Shown here one piece after another: positions 1 through 6,199 of a stretch of DNA of 11,545 nt (the stretch's first letter is position 1; each line of letters starts with the position of its first letter). The stretch comes from Gammaproteobacteria bacterium (GTDB lineage Bacteria > Pseudomonadota > Gammaproteobacteria > DAOWEP01). The stretch spans positions 1 through 11,545 of the forward strand of contig DAOWEP010000072.1 in the NCBI GenBank assembly GCA_030638455.1. Reading direction: 5' to 3'. The notes under the pieces were generated by a model. That model did not search any database and was not told the DNA's origin. It worked only from the letters and a program-made list of their open reading frames with translations. Both the position numbers and the translations under genes were made by a program.

Positions 1-35
1 AATTGATATTAATAATAATCTAAATTTATCATAGC

Positions 36-51
36 TGGCATACCTCTTGCT
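36..51 (+). promoter_or_regulatory. Sigma-54 promoter for the fliL operon
   Basis: The sequence TGGCATACCTCTTGCT matches the sigma-54 consensus (TGGCACG-N4-TTGCW). GG at 37-38 and GC at 49-50 are separated by exactly 10 bases, the invariant spacing. The expected transcription start is about 12 bases downstream of the GC, near 60-63, giving a leader of roughly 80 bases before fliL. In Pseudomonas and Vibrio the flagellar basal-body genes are transcribed by RpoN with FleQ/FlrC-type activators, so the position fits. Activator binding sites were not identified. The match and spacing are seen directly; function is inferred. Confidence 0.75.
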
Positions 52-140
52 AGAAGAAGTACAAAGATCAGGGAAAGGCTGTATAGCGTTGGTGTGAGGT
101 CGTGTAACCGTTATGACTACTAGAAGAATAGGAATGAAAA

Positions 141-728
141 ATGGCAGAACTCGATGATGATCTTGAACTTGATGTAGAGAATAGCAAACCAGCGGGTAGC
201 GGAAAGCTAAAGACTATCCTGATCTTTTCAGCGATTGGGGTTTTGGTTATAGCCATTAGTGTTGCAGCTACCTGGTTTATTCTGAGTTCAGGTGACGACT
301 CGGCAGACGGTGGTGATGAAACGGTTGAAGCCACAGAAGTTGAAGACAGTGCAAAGAAAGAGAAGAAAAACAACAAGGATAAGGAGAAAAAGAAGGCCCT
401 GAGTAAGGCAAAGGTAATGTACCTGGATCTTGCGCCTGCTTTTGTAGTGAATCTGGAAAGTGATTCAGATGTACGTTATCTGCAGGTTGAAGTTACCACT
501 ATGGCACATAGTGCAGAAGATGTTGAGCTGATCAAGTTGCATATGCCGGTTATACGGCATCACTTGATGTTGCTGTTTAGTAGTCAGGAGTTTTCAGAGC
601 TCAGAACCACAGAAGGTAAGGAGGCCTTGCAGGCAGATGCATTAGAGGTTGTACAGAAAGTAATGAAAGATGTTACAGGTTATCCAGTTGTAAAGGCTTT
701 GTACTTGCCTAGCATTGTAGGGCAATAA
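141..728 (+). CDS. fliL: Flagellar basal body-associated protein FliL
   Basis: This 195-residue protein has the FliL layout: a short acidic cytoplasmic N-terminus (residues 1-22), one hydrophobic membrane segment (about 24-49), a highly charged linker (about 50-90, acidic then Lys-rich), and a periplasmic FliL domain (about 92-195) that begins with a hydrophobic strand and an acceptable VNLESDSDVRYLQVEV core. FliL is a single-pass inner-membrane protein that surrounds or supports the stator units and affects motor output. An AGGA-type ribosome site (130-133) lies 7 bases before the ATG. The gene is the first of the cluster, next to fliM as is usual. The stop codon sits inside a short direct duplication described separately. 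The identification rests on topology, domain sequence and neighbours, and is strong. Confidence 0.95.
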   Translation: MAELDDDLELDVENSKPAGSGKLKTILIFSAIGVLVIAISVAATWFILSSGDDSADGGDETVEATEVEDSAKKEKKNNKDKEKKKALSKAKVMYLDLAPAFVVNLESDSDVRYLQVEVTTMAHSAEDVELIKLHMPVIRHHLMLLFSSQEFSELRTTEGKEALQADALEVVQKVMKDVTGYPVVKALYLPSIVGQ

Positions 729-748
729 TATAGCTGTAGGGCAATAAT
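716..748 (+). repeat. Short direct duplication across the fliL stop codon
   Basis: The 14-base sequence TGTAGGGCAATAAT occurs at 716-729 and again at 735-748, with similar flanks (TAGC-ATTGTAGGG and TAGC-TGTAGGG). The first copy carries the last codons and TAA of fliL; the second lies in the fliL-fliM gap. This looks like a small slippage duplication; no function is apparent. Confidence 0.8.
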
Positions 749-793
749 CAATTTATCCAGGATTTTTTACAGAAATAAAAACAGGACAACATA

Positions 794-1771
794 ATGTCAG
801 CAAATGATCTTCTTTCACAGGATGAAATCGATGCGTTATTGCATGGTGTCGATAGCGGTGATGTAGAGACTCAAGCGGATGAAGGTCTGGATGATGGTGT
901 TGCATTGCTTTATGACTTTACTAGTCAGGACAGGATTGTACGTGGCCGATTGCCTACGCTGGAGATGATTAACGAAAGGTTTGCGCGTTATTTCAGAATC
1001 AGCCTGTTTAATGTACTACGTCGTTCGGCTGAGATTGCTGTAGGCGGTGTGCAAATGATGAAGTTCAGTGAATACATACATAGTTTGTTTGTCCCGACCA
1101 GTTTGAATCTTGTAAAGGTCAATCCGTTAAAGGGATCAGGGTTGCTCGTAATTGACCCGAAACTGGTTTATATCCTGGTGGATAATTATTTTGGTGGTGA
1201 TGGTAGCTTTCATACCAAAATTGAAGGCCGGGAATTTACTCCAACAGAGCATCGTGTGATTCAGATGATGCGTGATCAGGTTTTTGTTGACCTTAAAGAA
1301 GCATGGATGCCTGTAATGCCTGTTGATTTTGAGTTTATTAATGCAGAAGTTAACCCGCAATTTGCAAATATCGTCAGTCCTACAGAGGTAGTGGTTGTTT
1401 CAACATTTCATATCGAACTGGATGGTGGGGGTGGTGATCTGCACCTCACATTACCCTATGCCATGATTGAGCCTATCCGGGATCAGCTTGATGCTGGTGT
1501 ACAAAGTGATACCGATGATACAGATAATCGGTGGGCGGTTTCATTACAGGAAGAGATACAGGAAGCCGAACTGGAAGTGACCAGTAGCCTGATTGAGACC
1601 GAACTTACTTTGGGCGAAATTGAGTCGCTTAAGGCAGGAGATATTATCCCGGTAGACTTGCCTGAAGAGGTTGTATTAAAGGTAGAGGATATACCTGTAT
1701 TTCGGGGTATTTATGGGATGTCGAGAGGCAATGCGGCAGTGAAGATTCAGCAAAAAATAGTCCAACGTTAA
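794..1771 (+). CDS. fliM: Flagellar motor switch protein FliM
   Basis: FliM is the middle C-ring protein that receives phosphorylated CheY and transmits the direction signal to FliG. The 325-residue product begins with the conserved CheY-P-binding segment (LLSQDEIDALLHG, residues 6-18), followed by an acidic linker (about 19-37). The CheC-like middle domain (about 42-230) includes a typical GRLPTLEMINERFARYFR stretch near residues 51-68. The C-terminal SpoA domain (about 250-322) is the part that pairs with FliN. Length is typical for the family. The start ATG has AGGA at 783-786 about 7 bases upstream. It follows fliL after 65 bases and precedes fliN after 106 bases, the standard order. Confidence 0.98.
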   Translation: MSANDLLSQDEIDALLHGVDSGDVETQADEGLDDGVALLYDFTSQDRIVRGRLPTLEMINERFARYFRISLFNVLRRSAEIAVGGVQMMKFSEYIHSLFVPTSLNLVKVNPLKGSGLLVIDPKLVYILVDNYFGGDGSFHTKIEGREFTPTEHRVIQMMRDQVFVDLKEAWMPVMPVDFEFINAEVNPQFANIVSPTEVVVVSTFHIELDGGGGDLHLTLPYAMIEPIRDQLDAGVQSDTDDTDNRWAVSLQEEIQEAELEVTSSLIETELTLGEIESLKAGDIIPVDLPEEVVLKVEDIPVFRGIYGMSRGNAAVKIQQKIVQR

Positions 1772-1877
1772 TGAGTCAGAAGTGTTTCCTGGTTGGTTAG
1801 TGGGCATGTAAATTTGAGTGTAAGTGAAGTAGAACAGTAATAACGGTATCTGTGTATCATGTATTTTGGAGCATGTA

Positions 1878-2372
1878 ATGAACGACGAGACTGATAACAA
1901 CGAAGCGGATAGTCAGGCTGCGGATAGTGAAGCTACAGGTGGTGGTGGAGCGGATGCTAGTCAGGATGGAGCAGCGGACGACTGGGCTGCAGCGCTGTCT
2001 GAACAGGATGATGCTGAGAAGGCTGCGGCTTCAGATGAGTCGGTTGGGGGTGATCCCTATGAGACAGCTGAGTTTCAGGATCTGCAACCTGAAACAGGGG
2101 GCGAAGCATTTGGCGGGAATATTGACATCATACTGGACATCCCTGTCACTATTTCAATGGAGATTGGAAGAACCCTGATCAATATTCGCAACCTGTTACA
2201 GTTAAATCAGGGGTCTGTTATAGAGTTGGACCGATTGGCGGGGGAACCTATGGATGTAATGGTGAATGGCACGCTGGTGGCTCATGGTGAAGTGGTGGTA
2301 GTGAATGAGAAGTTTGGTATTCGCCTGACTGATGTTATCAGTCCAGCCGAGCGGGTTAAAAAACTAAAATAG
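1878..2372 (+). CDS. fliN: Flagellar motor switch protein FliN
   Basis: FliN forms the base of the C-ring with FliM and docks the FliH/FliI export ATPase complex. I start it at ATG 1878 (164 residues), because GGAG at 1868-1871 sits 6 bases upstream; the in-frame TTG at 1866 would overlap that ribosome site. Residues 1-80 are acidic, Ala/Gly-rich and probably disordered, and contain the DDWAAAL motif (34-40) common in gammaproteobacterial FliN. Residues about 84-158 form the SpoA domain, with ILDIPVTISMEIGRT near 85-99 and the GIRLTDVISPAERV ending near 147-160. Length is normal for the group with a long N-terminus. Confidence 0.97.
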   Translation: MNDETDNNEADSQAADSEATGGGGADASQDGAADDWAAALSEQDDAEKAAASDESVGGDPYETAEFQDLQPETGGEAFGGNIDIILDIPVTISMEIGRTLINIRNLLQLNQGSVIELDRLAGEPMDVMVNGTLVAHGEVVVVNEKFGIRLTDVISPAERVKKLK

Positions 2373-2373
2373 A

Positions 2374-2408
2374 AACTAACATGGCAACTAACGTGGCACC
2401 CACATGGC
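2374..2408 (+). repeat. Three tandem units of about 12 bases after fliN
   Basis: The units are AACTAACATGGC (2374-2385), AACTAACGTGGC (2386-2397) and ACCCACATGGC (2398-2408). The first two differ at one base; the third is shorter and more diverged. The array begins directly after the fliN stop codon in the 115-base fliN-fliO gap. Slippage is the simplest origin. The second and third units together create a sigma-54-like sequence listed separately. Confidence 0.75.
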
Positions 2409-2409
2409 G
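2394..2409 (+). promoter_or_regulatory. Possible sigma-54 promoter before fliO
   Basis: TGGCACCCACATGGCG has a perfect -24 element (TGGCAC) and GG (2395-2396) to GC (2407-2408) spacing of exactly 10 bases. The -12 element is TGGC in place of TTGC, which weakens the match. It lies inside a tandem repeat, so it may be accidental. If active it would start transcripts near 2420 that read into fliO. Confidence 0.3.
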
Positions 2410-2487
2410 CTAATGAAATAGAAATTGATGATCTGAATATTATTGAATTAGCAGAGTATAGACACATAAAAAAGCAAACCAAAGATT

Positions 2488-2994
2488 ATGAATGCAGTTT
2501 TGATCAAGAAGTTATTTTTTATGACGGGTCTGTATAGGGGGCTGCTTTTTGTAGCGGGTATATGTATTCCCTTTATGTTGCAGGCAGAAGAGCCCGCAAA
2601 GGAAAGTCCAAAAAAGCTGGTTTTCTCCAGCGATCCTGTCGGGGTTGATGTAATCTTGCAACTTGTCTTTAGTATGGCGCTGGTGATCGGCGTTATTATT
2701 TTGTTTGCCTGGCTAATGCGACGGGCTGGAGGCTTTCAGGGAAAGGCAGGCGGCACACTGCGGATATTGGGAGGGCTGTCATTGGGCACCAGAGAGAAGC
2801 TTGTGCTTGTGAAAGTAGGGGACACTCAATTGTTGTTAGGAGTAGCGCCAGGCCAGGTTAGGAAGCTTCATGTGCTGGATACACCCGTTATTCAGGAAGG
2901 GTCGCAGGGAAGCCCTAAAGATACAGAAAGAGAGCAGAATGAAGCTATAGGATTTTCTGCTCGACTGAAGACGGCAATGGGGAAGAAGTCGTAA
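2488..2994 (+). CDS. fliO: Flagellar biosynthesis protein FliO
   Basis: FliO is a membrane chaperone that helps FliP assemble into the export gate. The 168-residue product has an N-terminal hydrophobic stretch (about 14-32) ending in a plausible signal-peptidase site (LQA|EE), a transmembrane segment (about 54-78, followed by RRAGG), and a small cytoplasmic domain. That domain has the conserved pattern LRILGGLSLGTREKLVLVKV and GDTQLLLGVAPGQV (about 91-124). The start at ATG 2488 has only a poor ribosome site; an in-frame ATG at 2521 would still leave part of the hydrophobic stretch. The stop codon overlaps the fliP start by one base (TAATG), suggesting translational coupling. Confidence 0.93.
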   Translation: MNAVLIKKLFFMTGLYRGLLFVAGICIPFMLQAEEPAKESPKKLVFSSDPVGVDVILQLVFSMALVIGVIILFAWLMRRAGGFQGKAGGTLRILGGLSLGTREKLVLVKVGDTQLLLGVAPGQVRKLHVLDTPVIQEGSQGSPKDTEREQNEAIGFSARLKTAMGKKS

Positions 2995-3740
2995 TGTTAA
3001 ATCTTGCTCGTATATCAATACTACTCTTTCTGTTATTTTCTTTTGGGGAGGTATTTGCTGAGGCGGGTATTACGCTAGTCACCTCGGCTCCAACAAAAGA
3101 CGGTGGCCAGACTTATACGCTGACTATCAAGATACTGATGCTGATGACAGCGCTGACGTTTTTGCCAGCGCTCATGATGATGATGACTTCGTTTGCCCGA
3201 ATAGCCATCGTGTTATCTATAATGCGTCAGGCTATGGGTACTCCCCAGACGCCCTCAAACCAGATCATAATAGGACTCACCCTGTTCCTTACATTTTTTA
3301 TTATGGCACCTGTATTTGATCGTACCTATAACGAATCCCTGGAGCCTTATCTGAATGACAAAATATCGGATGAGGAAGCCCTGAAAAGGGCGCAAGTACC
3401 CTTTCGTGATTTCATGATGGCCCAGACCCGTGAAAGCGACCTTGAATTATTTGCCAGTATTTCAGGTTTAGAGGATATAGAGTCTCCTGATGATGTGCCT
3501 TTCTCTATGCTGGTGCCTGCTTTTGTAACCAGTGAACTGAAAACAGCATTCCAGATTGGTTTCCTGATCTTTGTCCCTTTTGTGGTAATTGATCTGGTGG
3601 TGGCGAGCGTGTTGATGTCCATGGGTATGATGATGTTATCGCCAATGTTGATTGCGTTGCCTTTTAAGCTGATGTTGTTTGTGCTGGTGGACGGGTGGGC
3701 TTTGATTATAAGCAGCCTGACGGCAAGCTTTGTCGTTTAA
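2994..3740 (+). CDS. fliP: Flagellar type III export gate protein FliP
   Basis: FliP forms the pentameric core of the FliP/Q/R export channel in the inner membrane. The 248-residue protein starts with a cleavable-looking signal peptide (residues 1-22, ending VFA|EA), as known for FliP. It then has membrane segments near 43-66, 88-107, 187-209 and 213-243. Family hallmarks visible here include TSFARIAIVLSIMRQAMGTPQ (starting near residue 65) followed by PSNQIIIGLTLFLTFFIM, and FQIGFLIFVPFVVIDLVVAS in the third segment. The start overlaps the fliO stop by one base. Length matches the family. Confidence 0.98.
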   Translation: MLNLARISILLFLLFSFGEVFAEAGITLVTSAPTKDGGQTYTLTIKILMLMTALTFLPALMMMMTSFARIAIVLSIMRQAMGTPQTPSNQIIIGLTLFLTFFIMAPVFDRTYNESLEPYLNDKISDEEALKRAQVPFRDFMMAQTRESDLELFASISGLEDIESPDDVPFSMLVPAFVTSELKTAFQIGFLIFVPFVVIDLVVASVLMSMGMMMLSPMLIALPFKLMLFVLVDGWALIISSLTASFVV

Positions 3741-3763
3741 GTAAAGCAGGTGGAGATGGAACC

Positions 3764-4033
3764 ATGACGCCAGATACCGTAATTAATATTGGACAACAGG
3801 CATTACACGTTACCGTTCTGCTTGCAGCACCTATGCTGCTTTCTGTTCTTGCCGTTGGGTTGATAATTGGTATGTTTCAGGCGGCCACTCAGATCAATGA
3901 AATGACGCTAAGCTTTATTCCGAAACTGATTGTCCTTGCGTTAGCGCTAATGTTATCCGGGTCATGGATGATGGATGTTGCCCTTGGTTTTATGCGACAG
4001 ATTTTTGAAGGAATACCGGATCTGATCGGCTGA
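3764..4033 (+). CDS. fliQ: Flagellar type III export gate protein FliQ
   Basis: FliQ is the small two-helix subunit packed around the FliP/FliR export channel. The 89-residue product has two membrane segments (about 16-37 and 52-72) joined by the conserved QAATQINEMTLSFIPK loop. The family's usual N-terminus MTPDTVINIGQQAL identifies the start at ATG 3764, supported by GGAG at 3752-3755 eight bases upstream; the reading frame stays open further 5', but that part overlaps the end of fliP and is not family-like. Length is the usual 89 residues. Confidence 0.97.
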   Translation: MTPDTVINIGQQALHVTVLLAAPMLLSVLAVGLIIGMFQAATQINEMTLSFIPKLIVLALALMLSGSWMMDVALGFMRQIFEGIPDLIG

Positions 4034-4063
4034 TTCCTTTTTCGTAATGATTCACTTCCCGTA

Positions 4064-4849
4064 ATGACGCTTAGCACAGCTGAAATTGTCTCCTATATTG
4101 GTGGTTACTTCTGGCCATTTGTCCGCATAGGCGCCATGTTGATGGTAGTGCCAATATTTGGGGCACAAAGAATCGTGCCGGTCAAAATTCGTCTAGGCCT
4201 GGCGATTGTTCTTACATGGATGATAGCGCCTATGTTGCCTGCAGTTCCGGCTGTTGATCCTTTAAGCCTGGATGGATTGCTGATTACAGTTCAGCAATTA
4301 ATGTTGGGTGTCGCAATGGGTTTTATAATCGGATTTATTTTTAGTTCCATGGTGGTGGCTGGTCATAATATTGCAATGTCCATGGGGCTGGGTTTTGCGC
4401 AGTTTCTGGATCCAAATGGTGTTTCAGTACCTGTAGTGAGCAGCTTTTACCTGATCATTGGTACCTTATTATACCTTTCCCTGAACGGGCATTTGATCTC
4501 GATTCAGATTTTATATGAAAGTTTTGAAACCATTCCTGTGGGCACCATTGGTCTTGAGGTAAACAGCTATCTAACCATAGCCTTATGGGCAAGTAAGATT
4601 TTCGTTGGCGCAATCTTAATAGCTTTGCCTGTGTTGATTACAATCATGCTGATCAATGCAGGCTTTGGTGTGATGATGCGTGCTGCACCAACCTTAAATA
4701 TTTTTGCAGTAGGATTTCCAACCACCATGATGGCTGGTTTTCTGTTGATATTTTTGACCTTGCCTACCTTGTTGCCTCGCTTTACAGAAATCATGATGGG
4801 ATCATTTGACCTTATTGAAGAAATTCTTCTTGCAGGTGGTGCGGGCTAA
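4064..4849 (+). CDS. fliR: Flagellar type III export gate protein FliR
   Basis: FliR joins FliP and FliQ in the export channel and acts as the fixed partner of FlhB. The 261-residue product is very hydrophobic with about six membrane segments. It carries the family pattern near the N-terminus (FWPFVRIGAMLMVVPIFGAQ, then VPVKIRLGLAIVL) and a conserved GLGFAQFLDP stretch near residues 108-117. ATG 4064 is the only sensible start, because the frame is closed by TGA at 4031, but no clear ribosome site precedes it. A five-codon ATG...TAA mini-frame (4047-4064) ends exactly on this start. The stop overlaps the flhB start by one base. Confidence 0.97.
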   Translation: MTLSTAEIVSYIGGYFWPFVRIGAMLMVVPIFGAQRIVPVKIRLGLAIVLTWMIAPMLPAVPAVDPLSLDGLLITVQQLMLGVAMGFIIGFIFSSMVVAGHNIAMSMGLGFAQFLDPNGVSVPVVSSFYLIIGTLLYLSLNGHLISIQILYESFETIPVGTIGLEVNSYLTIALWASKIFVGAILIALPVLITIMLINAGFGVMMRAAPTLNIFAVGFPTTMMAGFLLIFLTLPTLLPRFTEIMMGSFDLIEEILLAGGAG

Positions 4850-5991
4850 TGGCAGAAGAACAAGGTGGCGGCGGTGGTCAGGAGCGTTCTGAGGAACCGA
4901 CCCAGAAACGATTACAGGATGCGAAAGACAAGGGTCAGGTCGCCCGTTCTCGAGAGCTGAATACCACAGTAATTCTGATGGTGGGTGCCAGCATTTTGTT
5001 GTTTATGGGTAAAGGTCTTGGTACTGGCCTGAATGCACTAATGATAAAGGGCCTGTCTATTGAGCGTAGCTGGGCATTTGATACCGCACTCATTCCAGGT
5101 CTCCTTGGTAATCTAATGCTGGATGCCTTGATGTTGTTCCTTCCCTTTATGCTGACTTTGGTAGTGGCTGCCTTGCTGACACCTGTCTTGATGGGCGGGT
5201 GGTCGTTTTCTGCCAAGGCTTTGGCGCCAAAATTCGACAAAATTAATCCCATTAAGGGATTGAAAAGACTTTTTTCATTAAAAGGATTGATGGAGCTGCT
5301 CAAGGCTATGGCCAAGGTGTTATTGGTGGCTAGTGGTGCAACGTTGCTGATTATGAATTTCTTTGGCGACCTTACTGCGTTAGGTAGTCTTGGTGTTGAG
5401 CGTGCCATGGCGCATGCATTCAATATGCTGGGATGGTCACTGTTGGTATTAAGTTCGATCATGATTCTGATTTCTGCAGTAGATGTACCCTTTCAATTGT
5501 GGCAACACAGAAAGCAATTGAAGATGACCAAGCAGGAAGTCAAGGATGAGCATAAAAATAGTGAGGGTGATCCTGAAGTGAAGGGTCATATCAGAAGGAT
5601 GCAACAGGAAATGGCCATGCGCAGGATGATGGATGAAGTGCCCTCGGCGGACGTGGTGATAACAAACCCGACGCATTTTGCTGTGGCCCTGCGTTATAAG
5701 GAACCTGATATGAGGGCACCCATAGTGGTGGCCAAGGGCACTGATCTGATAGCAGCTAGAATACGCGAAATAGCACAGGAGCATAATGTTGCATTGTTCG
5801 AGGCCCCTCCTTTGGCACGTGCACTGTATGCCAGTACAGACCTCAATGATGAAATACCCGGAGCCCTGTATCTGGCAGTGGCCCAGGTGCTTGCCTATGT
5901 CTTTCAGCTTAAGACGGCGTCAAGAAAGAAAGGTGGTAAAAACCCCAGTCCCCCCGGTGATTTGTCGGTCCCTGACGAATATTTGCACTAG
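4849..5991 (+). CDS. flhB: Flagellar export switch protein FlhB
   Basis: FlhB controls the switch from rod/hook to filament substrates. The 380-residue protein has the typical charged N-terminus (ERSEEPTQKRLQDAKDKGQV, residues 12-31) and four membrane segments (about 40-55, 88-112, 151-172, 190-212). The cytoplasmic domain contains the NPTH autocleavage site at residues 273-276, with surrounding VVITNPTHFAVALRY. Its C-terminal tail (about 360-380) is Pro-rich, as in many gammaproteobacteria. The start ATG overlaps the fliR stop (TAATG). An intact NPTH indicates a working cleavage site. It ends the tightly packed export block; a 208-base gap follows before flhA. Confidence 0.98.
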   Translation: MAEEQGGGGGQERSEEPTQKRLQDAKDKGQVARSRELNTTVILMVGASILLFMGKGLGTGLNALMIKGLSIERSWAFDTALIPGLLGNLMLDALMLFLPFMLTLVVAALLTPVLMGGWSFSAKALAPKFDKINPIKGLKRLFSLKGLMELLKAMAKVLLVASGATLLIMNFFGDLTALGSLGVERAMAHAFNMLGWSLLVLSSIMILISAVDVPFQLWQHRKQLKMTKQEVKDEHKNSEGDPEVKGHIRRMQQEMAMRRMMDEVPSADVVITNPTHFAVALRYKEPDMRAPIVVAKGTDLIAARIREIAQEHNVALFEAPPLARALYASTDLNDEIPGALYLAVAQVLAYVFQLKTASRKKGGKNPSPPGDLSVPDEYLH

Positions 5992-6070
5992 CCCGTATAT
6001 TTCGCGAATAACCAGGTCGAATTCCACATCAGGTAATCCCGGTAAAAAATCCAGGTTCAAAACCCAAATC

Positions 6071-6086
6071 AGGAACGATTATTGCA
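6071..6086 (+). promoter_or_regulatory. Candidate sigma-54 promoter for flhA
   Basis: AGGAACGATTATTGCA agrees with the sigma-54 consensus at GG (6072-6073), ACG, and a perfect TTGCA (-12), with exactly 10 bases between GG and GC (6084-6085). It departs at the T before GG and the C after it. The predicted start near 6097 would give a leader of about 100 bases, AT-rich at its 3' end, before flhA. flhA has its own sigma-54 promoter in Pseudomonas and Vibrio relatives, so the location is sensible. Function is inferred. Confidence 0.6.
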
Positions 6087-6199
6087 AGGTAGGTTTAAAG
6101 GCTGAAATATGCCGATTTTTTGGCGTTCCGTATTCTGGAAACTTAAAAAATATTTAATATAAACAATTAGTTAATTATTTTCGTGAAAGAGTGTATCAA

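Noticed and set aside
68..376. Minus-strand open frame opposite the fliL start, Ser-rich
   Set aside because: The Ser-rich product is the reverse reading of the acidic/Lys-rich FliL linker; no ribosome site or family match.
4935..5462. Open frame of 175 codons on the minus strand inside flhB
   Set aside because: It lies wholly opposite a clearly coding, conserved gene, has no recognisable domain and is a composition shadow.
6092..6118. Sigma-28-like sequence with GCCGATTT at 6111-6118 before flhA
   Set aside because: The -10 half resembles GCCGATAA, but TAAA lies only 11 bases upstream instead of about 15, and the -35 region at the right distance does not match.
6111..6124. Small hairpin GCCGA-TTTT-TTGGC considered as a terminator after flhB
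   Set aside because: Stem is only five pairs with one G-T, and no T-run follows; a stable terminator is not supported.
5786..6157. Open frame of 123 codons on the plus strand covering the end of flhB and the gap to flhA
   Set aside because: Two thirds of it is an out-of-frame reading of flhB, and the remainder is low-complexity with no domain or ribosome site.
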